From contig NZ_RQFT01000007.1 in NCBI RefSeq assembly GCF_004769525.1, positions 62,001 to 126,000 of the forward strand: a DNA stretch of 64,000 bases. Direction: 5' to 3'. Under the pieces are notes generated by a model. The model saw nothing but the letters and a program-made list of their open reading frames with translations. It searched no databases and had not been told where the DNA came from. Shown in pieces: positions 38,185 through 46,095 of the stretch. This DNA is from Leptospira bouyouniensis (GTDB taxonomy: Bacteria > Spirochaetota > Leptospiria > Leptospirales > Leptospiraceae). Each line of letters opens with the position of its first letter. Position 1 is the first letter of the stretch. The position numbers and the translations under genes were made by a program.

Positions 38185-41100
38185 CTACTGACTCACTATA
38201 CCGAATCGATCATTGGCTAAATTACCTGTGAAGATTACTGAAGCAGCATTTGCACTATTAATCTTTATACCTTCCGAACCATTACTATAAAAGATATAAG
38301 CGCGACCTTGATATGAGTTATAAAACCAGCTACCAACAATTAAATCCATAAAACCATCACAATTAAAATCTCCAACTCCAGTGGGCTCACCGAAGTTACT
38401 TCCAACAGTTTCTCCAAGAATGGTTAAATTTGCAGAACTAACTGAAGTTGCCGTAATACCAGAAGCACTCCCATGAAAAATATATATCTTTCCTTGCCTA
38501 GAATTGAATTCATTTGCTCCAATCAAAGCGTCAGAATAACCATCACCATTGAAATCTCCCACTGAACCACTATAACCAAAAAAACCACCTTCACCTAGAA
38601 TCAATGAATTTGCGGATGCGGCACCAACAGATACAATCCCATTGGTTGTGCCATGAAAAACATAAGCCTTACCTTGGTACGAGTTTGCACCAATGGAATT
38701 TGCTAGAATATCCATTTTTCCATCGCCATTAAAATCTCCAACTAGAACCATTCGACCGAATATATTACCATTTCCTTCGCCAGTTAAAGTCGCATTGGCA
38801 GAATTAGCGGTTCCTGAAGGTATGCCAGAAAGACCGGAACTGTGAAAGACATAAACTTGACCCTGGAAACTGTTATACCCGCTTGCACCTATAATCGCAT
38901 CAGCAAATCCGTCTCCATTCATGTCTGCAGTAGAGATGGAAATTCCAAAATAAGCACTGACTCCTTGAGTTTGAACACCGGTTAATTTTGTATCTGCAGT
39001 TGCAGTTAACCGAGATGAAACACCAGAATTTCCTGAACTAAGGAAAATATATGCCTTAGATTTATTATACGCTCCTAGAATTGCATCAGAATATCCATCG
39101 CCATTAAAATCTCCCGATGCTAGAGCTGTGCCAATTGGATCACTACTATCTTCACCTGATAATACTGAATCCGCAAATATTGTGTTCGTTGATGGAATTC
39201 CTGATGTGCCTTGACTATGAAAAATATAAACTTTACCTTTACTTAAATTTGCACCAATAGCACCTATCATTGCATCTGCATATCCATCGCCATTAAAATC
39301 CCCTGTCCCGACTGTATACCCCAATAATTCATTGTTCACTGAACCGGCAATTATTGTATTTGCAGACGAGAGCGAATTTTCCGTTATTCCTGCTGATCCT
39401 GAATTATGAAAGATATATACCCTTCCTTGTTGATTATTCGAGCTATATGCGCTTACAATTACATCTGAATACCCATCACCATTGAAATCTTTATTGATTC
39501 CTTTTCTAACTGATATTGTTGAAATCGTAGAAAAATTTCCTGCGATGTCTTTACTTCGAACACTTATCGTATGTAACGAACTGTCTCTCCAAGTATTCAA
39601 TCCAAATGGTAATTTGAATTTCCATGAATTTGTCCCAGTAGCGGCAACATAAACACCTGAATCAATAGAGACTTCAACTAATGATACAGATGTATCGTCA
39701 GTGGCATTTCCAACCAAAAATCCAGATTGAACAGTTCCTAAATTTCTCAAATTTTGAATGGAGACAGTCGGTGGAGTTGAATCTGGTAAAGAATAGTTTA
39801 CTTTAAAAATATCGGAAAGATTACCTGCAAAATCTCGAGCAATAAAACGGTAATGATTAGGTGTTGTCAATGTTCCAATATATAAACTACCGTTAACGAT
39901 ACTTCCAGAGACATCAAAAGCAGGATCGGTTCCATCAGTAGTATATGCGATTTTTTGACATCCTGACAAAGAATCGGAACAAATTGCAGTGACTGTTTGT
40001 GGAGTAGAATAGACTCCACCTGCCGGTGTAACCGTCAATGTTGGATTCATACTATCCACTAATATAGTAGCGGATGATGTTCCAATGTTTCCGATTAAAT
40101 TTGCTACACATATATTTATCTTTCTATTTCCATCTAATAATTGGGTACCTGAGTTTACGACACTATTAACAGCAATTCCGTTCGTAGCAATCCCACTAAC
40201 ATTTGTTCCGGTTGCCAAAACACTTGCATTACAGTCAGCTCCAATAACAATCTTATAATTCCCATCTTTATTGGATTGCCAATTGACTTGTGGATTAATA
40301 TTACCAGAAATTACAGTGCCAGGAAGAACTGAATTGATGGTTACTGAAGGCAGAACGGAATCAACTGAATACGTATTTGAATAAATTTGAGAAACATTTC
40401 CAGCATGATCGCATGATCTATAATTTATCAAAGTCACGTTACTATCTTGCGTCAAGATAGGTGTCGTAAATAAATTTCCGTTTGTAATTGAACAAGAGGA
40501 AGAAAATGACGGTGTAGTGCCATTTGTCGTATAGGCAATCGCAGAACATCCAGCCCCACCTGTATCGCTGCAAGTTAACGATACATTCTGTGGCGTGCCA
40601 TAATTCCCACCCTCTGGATTTATCGAAACCGTCGGAATTGAATCATCCCTTGTAAACGTTTGAACAATAGCGCTAGTTATACTTGAGCTAACAACACAAA
40701 TTCGAAACGTATTTGACCCGAGACTTAGGTCTGTTGCAGCAACAACTGGGCCAAATGTGTTATGTACTTCACTAGATACTGTTCCTGATGAAACGATTGT
40801 ACCTGATGTACAATTATTTCCTCCTTTTCGTATTGTATAATTACCGGATTTAGAAGATTTCCAAATAAACTGTGTCGAATTGATCGCACCATTATTTGCA
40901 CTGACGACACTAGCGCCAGAAGAAATAACCAATATTTGAGATCCAGTCGAAAGAACATAAGGGTCTTCGCTATTTGGAACTCCGTCTCCATCAAAATCCT
41001 CATTCGGAAAAGCCACACTGATAGGGTCATAACCAAGAATAGAAACTAATTTAATCAGAAATGGACCAAGCGTAGCTACCTCCGATCGGAAATACTCTGC

Positions 41101-41754
41101 AGGATTTGCAAATCCATGAATTGCAAAATCGTTTAACTCCAATATTACGTTATTTGCAATATTTAGAACGGGAACAGGATTCGAAATAATCCCGTTGTTT
41201 ACTAGCCAAACTTGTATATTCAATCCCATACCAAAAGAAAAATGTTTAACTTCGGATACTAGTTTGTTTTGCGATAAATCAATGGAAATAGTTTTGGTTT
41301 TTTCTAGAGTGGAATCATTATTAATATAGTAAAAAGCTGTGCTTTTTTCTTCAAAACCGCCTTCCTTCATTTCTCCTTGCTGATAAAATAGAGTTAGAAT
41401 AGCCGGTTTCAAAAAAACCAAACCTTCAGGCTCAAATTTTAATACATTTGTTTTTTTTCCAAATCCATCTGAGACATTTCCCGATGGGGCTGCATCCTTT
41501 GTAATAGTGATTTGCTTTGATTCAGTAAGTGCTCCAGGGGGAATTTCGAGAACAAAACTCCCATCAGAGGATCTGACACTTCCACCGGAGGATCCGACTA
41601 TGGCTGTAGTTGAATTACCAAATGTTGAAGAATTCGAAAGTAAAGCCAAAAGGGAGTAGTTTAAGCTACTACTTGATTTTTTGAGTTCATTTAAATCTAG
41701 AAAAGCAATACAGTTCGTAAGTAAGAGAAATGCACATAGGGAAACTTTTCGCAT
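38185..41754 (-). CDS. Large lipoprotein with FG-GAP beta-propeller
   Basis: About 1189 aa. A lipoprotein signal ends at LLLTNC. Residues about 55-170 resemble a ZU5-like domain (GGSVRSSDGSFVLEIPPGAL). Two chitobiase-C-terminal-like repeats lie around residues 375-460 and 570-650 (YTTNGTTPSF, YTTDGTDPAF). From about residue 755 seven FG-GAP repeats follow, each with a D-x-N-x-D-G calcium loop such as GDFNGDGYSDALIGA, giving one complete seven-bladed propeller. The last repeat has NCDG in place of NGDG. Probably surface-exposed and possibly adhesive. ATG 41754 is chosen over TTG 41760. Confidence 0.8.
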   Translation of the reverse strand: MRKVSLCAFLLLTNCIAFLDLNELKKSSSSLNYSLLALLSNSSTFGNSTTAIVGSSGGSVRSSDGSFVLEIPPGALTESKQITITKDAAPSGNVSDGFGKKTNVLKFEPEGLVFLKPAILTLFYQQGEMKEGGFEEKSTAFYYINNDSTLEKTKTISIDLSQNKLVSEVKHFSFGMGLNIQVWLVNNGIISNPVPVLNIANNVILELNDFAIHGFANPAEYFRSEVATLGPFLIKLVSILGYDPISVAFPNEDFDGDGVPNSEDPYVLSTGSQILVISSGASVVSANNGAINSTQFIWKSSKSGNYTIRKGGNNCTSGTIVSSGTVSSEVHNTFGPVVAATDLSLGSNTFRICVVSSSITSAIVQTFTRDDSIPTVSINPEGGNYGTPQNVSLTCSDTGGAGCSAIAYTTNGTTPSFSSSCSITNGNLFTTPILTQDSNVTLINYRSCDHAGNVSQIYSNTYSVDSVLPSVTINSVLPGTVISGNINPQVNWQSNKDGNYKIVIGADCNASVLATGTNVSGIATNGIAVNSVVNSGTQLLDGNRKINICVANLIGNIGTSSATILVDSMNPTLTVTPAGGVYSTPQTVTAICSDSLSGCQKIAYTTDGTDPAFDVSGSIVNGSLYIGTLTTPNHYRFIARDFAGNLSDIFKVNYSLPDSTPPTVSIQNLRNLGTVQSGFLVGNATDDTSVSLVEVSIDSGVYVAATGTNSWKFKLPFGLNTWRDSSLHTISVRSKDIAGNFSTISTISVRKGINKDFNGDGYSDVIVSAYSSNNQQGRVYIFHNSGSAGITENSLSSANTIIAGSVNNELLGYTVGTGDFNGDGYADAMIGAIGANLSKGKVYIFHSQGTSGIPSTNTIFADSVLSGEDSSDPIGTALASGDFNGDGYSDAILGAYNKSKAYIFLSSGNSGVSSRLTATADTKLTGVQTQGVSAYFGISISTADMNGDGFADAIIGASGYNSFQGQVYVFHSSGLSGIPSGTANSANATLTGEGNGNIFGRMVLVGDFNGDGKMDILANSIGANSYQGKAYVFHGTTNGIVSVGAASANSLILGEGGFFGYSGSVGDFNGDGYSDALIGANEFNSRQGKIYIFHGSASGITATSVSSANLTILGETVGSNFGEPTGVGDFNCDGFMDLIVGSWFYNSYQGRAYIFYSNGSEGIKINSANAASVIFTGNLANDRFGIVSQ

Positions 41755-41895
41755 AAACAATGATTAACCTTTGTTTGTTAAATATTTTCAATTTTGACCA
41801 TTTAAAAACAAAACAAAGATTTGGTGCAAGTTAATTACAAATGTTAGAAATTGATCACTATAACTTGGACCGGGATGGATAATTACTCGAAAATT

Positions 41896-43033
41896 TTAGG
41901 TATTCGCCCATATACGTGAAAGCCCGTACTTTGTATTCAGATAAAAAAACAATTTCTGAACATCTGCTTCTGTAAGATCTGTGTTGAAATAAAGGACTTC
42001 TACAATATCTGCATCAAGATTTCCATTGCCTAAATAAAGTGTATTAGGACTAGCACCGCCAGAATAATCATACGAGATAGATACTTGGTTTTTTAAACTT
42101 CCATTCCAATATTCGCGAGCGGAAGTCACTAACACTTGCACTGAATCTATCGCAAGAAATTCATTTTTTAGAATTGGTAAAGCTGATATGTTGGAGCAAC
42201 TTGAGCCATTTCGACAGACAAGATATGTAGAAATTGGATGATCTATAGATATCTCTCTTCCTTGGCTACCATCTAGATTTAATAAAGTAATTCCACCTGG
42301 AATTGTATTTACCAATCTTAGGACAAAAAAAAACGCTTCCGCTATTCGTAACATACAAGCCTACTCCCCCAGATAAATCCATTCGAGATACTGTTGAACT
42401 CCTGAACGCTGCAATAGGATAACGATTGACTTGGTTCACTCGAAACACTGGCCTTTGAGTCGGAGTTCCTTGCGAAATATGATTCCCATATCCACTCACA
42501 TCCGACCAGGAAGCAATTGGATCTCCATCATTTAATGCTAGTTGGTCTGCCTTAAACCACAAACGAAGCGAACCTGAACCCAAAATTCGAGGTGCAATCA
42601 TTTGAACCGTATATTCGTTTGTGCTGCCATCAACACCGGTCACAATATATTTAAAAGGAGCCGTAAAAGGATTGGAAGTGATGCCACTAATTTGTTCAAT
42701 CCCATTCACTGTTACAAAAACACCGTTAGTTTTGAAATTAGCAATCTATGAAGATATAGAAACTATAGATTCCGATGTGATGACAATTTTGTTTTCTGTT
42801 ATGATTCAATTAACGCCGAGACTCGGAATCGAATACTCAAGAATCTCTTTTTTAACTGATGGAACATAGATCTTACCGTAATTAGCATTGACATCCGAAG
42901 TTGCCCATTTTAATAGCAACGTGTCTATAAATTTTTGACCATTGGGATCGCATGGATTTTCTGAAAATGAATTTTTACAGGAAATTATAAAGATAAAGAA
43001 GAAAAAGCAAAGTAACAAAATTAGTCTCAACAT
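41896..43033 (-). pseudogene. Decayed lipoprotein with lectin-like domain
   Basis: Three fragments form one broken gene. Fragment 1 (43033-42806) has a lipoprotein signal (FIISC) and a CDPNGQKFIDTLLLKWA segment. The same frame continues to 42709 and beyond, interrupted by TGA at 42806-42808 and TAG at 42746-42748. It reads a leptospiral Ig-like unit (GVFVTVNGIEQISG, YIVTGVDGSTNEYTV) and then SLRLWFKADQLALNDGDPIA of a LamG-like domain. The frame is lost at a run of nine A/T (42325-42333). Removing one base restores SVFFVLRLVNTIPGG and joins the rest, which ends in YLNTKYGLSRIW. Two nonsense changes and one frameshift make it a pseudogene. Confidence 0.8.
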
Positions 43034-43159
43034 ATGTAATGAACCTTCGCTTTCTCAGGTAAGAATGAAAATGAACCTAAACGATGTTAGACCCTTTTTT
43101 TGAATCCATCAAACGTCAAGAAAAAAGTTTAAAATTATGTTCAGAAAATTAGTTTTCTT

Positions 43160-43600
43160 TTAGGTTTGTCCAAGTTCATCTAAAATTTTTTTTAATTGGA
43201 TTGCTTGGTTTTCTTCAATTCCAGACAAACAAAAAATCTGTTCCGGTATAGCCTTTGCTTTTTCACGTATATTTCTTCCACCTTTCGTTAGTGACACAAG
43301 CACAACTCGTTCATCTTCAGAACTTCTCTTACGTTCTACAAATCCACTTTGCTCTAATCTCTTTAATAAAGGAGTTAACGTTCCAGAGTCCAACTGCAGA
43401 CGTTCCCCTAGTCCACTCACAGTAATTCTTTCTTCTTCCCAAAGTACCAACATAACAAGATATTGGGGATAAGTAAGCCCCACCGCCGCAAGAAGTGGGC
43501 GGTAGATCTTCATCAAACGATGCATTGAAGAATATAAAGAAAAACAAATTTGGTTCTTCAAAAGAAGAACCTCATCTGGGGGATTCTTAACCTTGGACAA
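43160..43600 (-). CDS. ohrR: OhrR-type MarR regulator
   Basis: 146 aa. The redox Cys lies in LLLKNQICFSLYSS (Cys19), followed by GLTYPQYLVMLVLWEEE and the winged-helix segment LDSGTLTPLLKRLEQSGFVE, all typical of OhrR. OhrR represses peroxide-defence genes until its Cys is oxidised by organic hydroperoxides. It overlaps the end of gpx by 14 bp, so it is the second gene of that operon and probably controls it through the palindrome at 44096-44126. Confidence 0.88.
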   Translation of the reverse strand: MSKVKNPPDEVLLLKNQICFSLYSSMHRLMKIYRPLLAAVGLTYPQYLVMLVLWEEERITVSGLGERLQLDSGTLTPLLKRLEQSGFVERKRSSEDERVVLVSLTKGGRNIREKAKAIPEQIFCLSGIEENQAIQLKKILDELGQT

Positions 43601-44072
43601 GTTTTTCGATATCCTTTTCGATTGCTTCAGGTTTTGTGATGGGGGCGTAACGTTTTACAACGTTTCCATTTTTATCAATGAGAAATTTTGTGAAGTTCCA
43701 TTTGATATCAAGTGAACCAAAGATGCCTGGTGCACTTTTTTTTAAGTGAGTATAAAGCGGATCTGTATTTGGACCGTTTACTTCAAGTTTAGAAAAAATT
43801 GGAAATGTCGTGGAAAAAGTTTTTTCACAAAACAATTTTATATCCGCATCGGAACCGGGTTCTTGTTCACCGAATTGGTTACAAGGGAAAGCTAGAATTT
43901 CCAATCCTTTGCCTTTCCAGCGCTCATATGTTTCTTGCAATCCTTTATACTGAGGAGTGAAACCACACTGGCTAGCAGTGTTCACTATCAATAATACCTT
44001 ATCTTTAAATTGTTCCATCGGTATCTCTTCAGACCCGCGTTTCACTTTAATTTTGTAAAAATCTTCGGCCAT
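43587..44072 (-). CDS. Glutathione peroxidase-family thiol peroxidase
   Basis: 161 aa from ATG 44072, chosen because AAGGGAG lies six bases upstream. The peroxidatic Cys is in VNTASQCGFT (Cys36). AFPCNQFGEQEPG contributes the Gln and a candidate resolving Cys, and KWNFTKFLIDKNG the Trp/Asn of the GPx tetrad. A cysteine enzyme of this type often uses thioredoxin as reductant. No signal peptide. Co-transcribed with ohrR, which suggests a role against organic hydroperoxides. Confidence 0.9.
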   Translation of the reverse strand: MAEDFYKIKVKRGSEEIPMEQFKDKVLLIVNTASQCGFTPQYKGLQETYERWKGKGLEILAFPCNQFGEQEPGSDADIKLFCEKTFSTTFPIFSKLEVNGPNTDPLYTHLKKSAPGIFGSLDIKWNFTKFLIDKNGNVVKRYAPITKPEAIEKDIEKLVQG

Positions 44073-44095
44073 TTTTTGCTCCCTTGTTATCATTT

Positions 44096-44126
44096 AGATT
44101 GTGCACAATTTAATTTTGTTCAATCT
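44096..44126. promoter_or_regulatory. Probable OhrR operator upstream of gpx-ohrR
   Basis: A 31-bp imperfect palindrome with 12 of 15 symmetric pairs runs from AGATTG (44096-44101) to CAATCT (44121-44126) around an A/T-rich centre (ACAATTTAATTTTGT). It includes the perfect dyad TTGTGCACAA (44099-44108). It lies 24 bp upstream of the gpx ATG. The AATT-rich core is like OhrR sites in other bacteria. Confidence 0.55.
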
Positions 44127-44400
44127 TTTTATTGCTTCCTCCTGATAAAAAGATCACAGGTATCTGGAAAAGTTGCGAATATTTTTACCCCGCCCTGATA
44201 TGGGTGGGGAACTAGACCCGCCTCCCAATGCATACCGAATACCATAAACCAATCCATCTGACAAATCCCAATGTAGATTCCTCAATTTTTCTTAAAAAAA
44301 GTTCATATTTGTACGATTTTTACTCGCTTTCAAACTGTACCCATTCCTAATAATACGAATTTTATTTCGGAAATCGAATCTAGTTACTTTGGAGTAAACT
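44127..44400. other. Intergenic region between gpx and amtB
   Basis: No gene is seen. It contains the second hairpin repeat (44188-44245) and then an A/T-rich stretch leading to amtB. A weak -10-like TAATAAT occurs at 44348-44354. I found no sigma54 GG-N10-GC element, which might have been expected for a nitrogen-regulated amtB. Confidence 0.5.
44188..44245 (+). repeat. Dispersed hairpin repeat, copy 2
   Basis: CCCCGCCC (44188-44195) and GGGTGGGG (44202-44209) form a stem with a six-base loop. The tail reads ACCCGCCTCCCAATG and continues to 44245. Stem arms are identical to copy 1 at 38010. The copies differ mainly in loop length and scattered tail bases. Confidence 0.65.
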
Positions 44401-45690
44401 ATGAATATACAATTGGTCTTGAGACCTGTTTTGTTTTGTTTCTTGATCCTTTTACCAAACATTCTTTTGGCAGAGGGAGAGACAGGGACAGTCAATCCAA
44501 TCGACAAATCAGATACAACGTGGATGTTAGTTTCATCTGCTTTAGTTTTTTTTATGATCCCGGGTCTTTCCTTATTTTATGGAGGGATTGTTCGTTCCAA
44601 AAATGTATTATCCACAATGATGCATAGTTTTGTTGCAATCATAGTCATGACCTTACAATGGACAATTTTTGGTTATAGCTTAGCGTTTTCTGGAGAAAAT
44701 CCTTATATTGGGAATTTTGATTTAGCTTTCTTAGATGGAATCGATATAAATTCCACAAAGGGTTCAATTCCAACATACGTCCACTTTTTATTCCAAGGTA
44801 TGTTTGCTCTCATTACTCCTGCACTGATTTCTGGCGCAATTGCCGAAAGAATTAAACTTTCAGCATACATTGTATTCATTCTCGTCTGGTCTACGTTAGT
44901 TTATGATCCAGTGGCACATTGGGTATGGGCAGATTCTGGTTGGTTATTCAAAATGAATGCGTTAGATTTTGCTGGAGGTACTGTGGTTCACTTAATCTCA
45001 GGGATCGCAGGACTTTCTGCTGCAATTGTGATCGGCAAAAGAAAAGGTGATCCTGGTCTCTTAACACACCCAAATAACATGACTTATACGTTACTTGGAT
45101 CTGGTTTATTATGGTTTGGATGGTTTGGTTTTAATGCTGGCTCAGGACTTGCAGTTAATGGTCTTGCAGCAAGAGCATTTCTTGTCACCTTAGTTGCACC
45201 TGCTGCCGCATGTGCAAGTTGGTTACTCATCGAATGGTATCATACAAACAAAGCGACAGCCCTAGGTGCGGCTTCTGGAATTGTTGCGGGACTTGTAGTG
45301 ATCACACCAGCTTCTGGTTTTGTGGGTATCAAAGGTGCATTGATTATGGGATTACTTGTTTCACCATTATGTTATTTAGCAATTCTTCTAAAAGGAAAAT
45401 TGAAATATGATGATACCTTAGATGCTTTCGGTATACACGGTGCAGGTGGTGCTTTTGGCGCAATTTTAACTGGAATTTTCGCATTAGAATTAGCAGAAGG
45501 AATGACATTTGAAAGTCAAATGATGGCACAAATCATTAGTGTCGTTGCAACAGGATTTTATTCCTTTGTTGCTTCATATTTAATTGCATTCGTAATTGAA
45601 AAAACAATTGGTTTTAGAATTGAAGAAGACAAAGAAATCACTGGACTTGACCAAGAGATACATGGTGAAAAAGGATATGATATAAGGTAA
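44401..45690 (+). CDS. amtB: Ammonium transporter
   Basis: 429 aa with a cleavable signal-like N-terminus (ending LLAEGE) and eleven membrane helices. The family motifs include MIPGLSLFYGGIVRSKNVL, DFAGGTVVHLISG and the twin-His helices (FGIHGAGGAFGA). AmtB conducts ammonium and is gated by PII. GGAG lies six bases before the ATG. glnK follows after 5 bp, the classical arrangement. Confidence 0.95.
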   Translation: MNIQLVLRPVLFCFLILLPNILLAEGETGTVNPIDKSDTTWMLVSSALVFFMIPGLSLFYGGIVRSKNVLSTMMHSFVAIIVMTLQWTIFGYSLAFSGENPYIGNFDLAFLDGIDINSTKGSIPTYVHFLFQGMFALITPALISGAIAERIKLSAYIVFILVWSTLVYDPVAHWVWADSGWLFKMNALDFAGGTVVHLISGIAGLSAAIVIGKRKGDPGLLTHPNNMTYTLLGSGLLWFGWFGFNAGSGLAVNGLAARAFLVTLVAPAAACASWLLIEWYHTNKATALGAASGIVAGLVVITPASGFVGIKGALIMGLLVSPLCYLAILLKGKLKYDDTLDAFGIHGAGGAFGAILTGIFALELAEGMTFESQMMAQIISVVATGFYSFVASYLIAFVIEKTIGFRIEEDKEITGLDQEIHGEKGYDIR

Positions 45691-45695
45691 AATAT

Positions 45696-46043
45696 ATGAA
45701 ATTAGTAATTGCAATCATCCAACCTCATAAACTAGAAGAAGTTAAAAACGAGTTAACAAAAAACGAAATCTATCGCCTAACAGTTAGCGATGTACAAGGT
45801 TATGGCCAACAAAAAGGGAAAACGGAAGTTTTTCGAGGTCATGAATACCAAGTGAATTTACTTAGAAAAGTTCGATTGGAAATTGCTGTGAATGATGAAT
45901 TTGTCAAACCCACAGTTGATGCCATTTTGAAAGCAGCAAAAACTGGACCTGAAGGTAAAATCGGCGATGGAAAAATCTTCGTAATGCCTTTGGAAGAAGT
46001 GATCCGAATCCGTAGTGGAGAGAGAGGGAACAAAGCCATCTAA
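45696..46043 (+). CDS. glnK: Nitrogen regulatory protein PII
   Basis: 115 aa trimeric 2-oxoglutarate/ATP sensor that blocks AmtB. The T-loop QQKGKTEVFRGHEYQVNLL keeps the uridylylation-site Tyr in GHEYQV. The B-loop region reads KTGPEGKIGDGKIFVMP, two residues longer than the usual TGxIGDGKIFV. The C-terminal IRIRSGERGNKAI is normal. Named glnK from linkage to amtB. Confidence 0.93.
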   Translation: MKLVIAIIQPHKLEEVKNELTKNEIYRLTVSDVQGYGQQKGKTEVFRGHEYQVNLLRKVRLEIAVNDEFVKPTVDAILKAAKTGPEGKIGDGKIFVMPLEEVIRIRSGERGNKAI

Positions 46044-46053
46044 TCCTATAAAT

Positions 46054-46091
46054 AAACTCCCATAGAATCAAATTAATTGCTATGGGAGTTT
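46054..46091. terminator. Bidirectional intrinsic terminator between glnK and ilvB
   Basis: A perfect 12-bp stem pairs 46054-46065 (AAACTCCCATAG) with 46080-46091, with a 14-base loop and A/T flanks. It is centred between the ends of the convergent glnK and acetolactate synthase genes and can serve both. Confidence 0.8.
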
Positions 46092-46095
46092 TAAA

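Noticed and set aside
42325..42333. A9 tract as a phase-variation switch
   Set aside because: Possible in isolation, but two in-frame stop codons upstream would still prevent a full product, so gene decay is simpler.
44246..44400. Sigma54 promoter for amtB
   Set aside because: I looked for GG and GC elements with the right spacing and found none.
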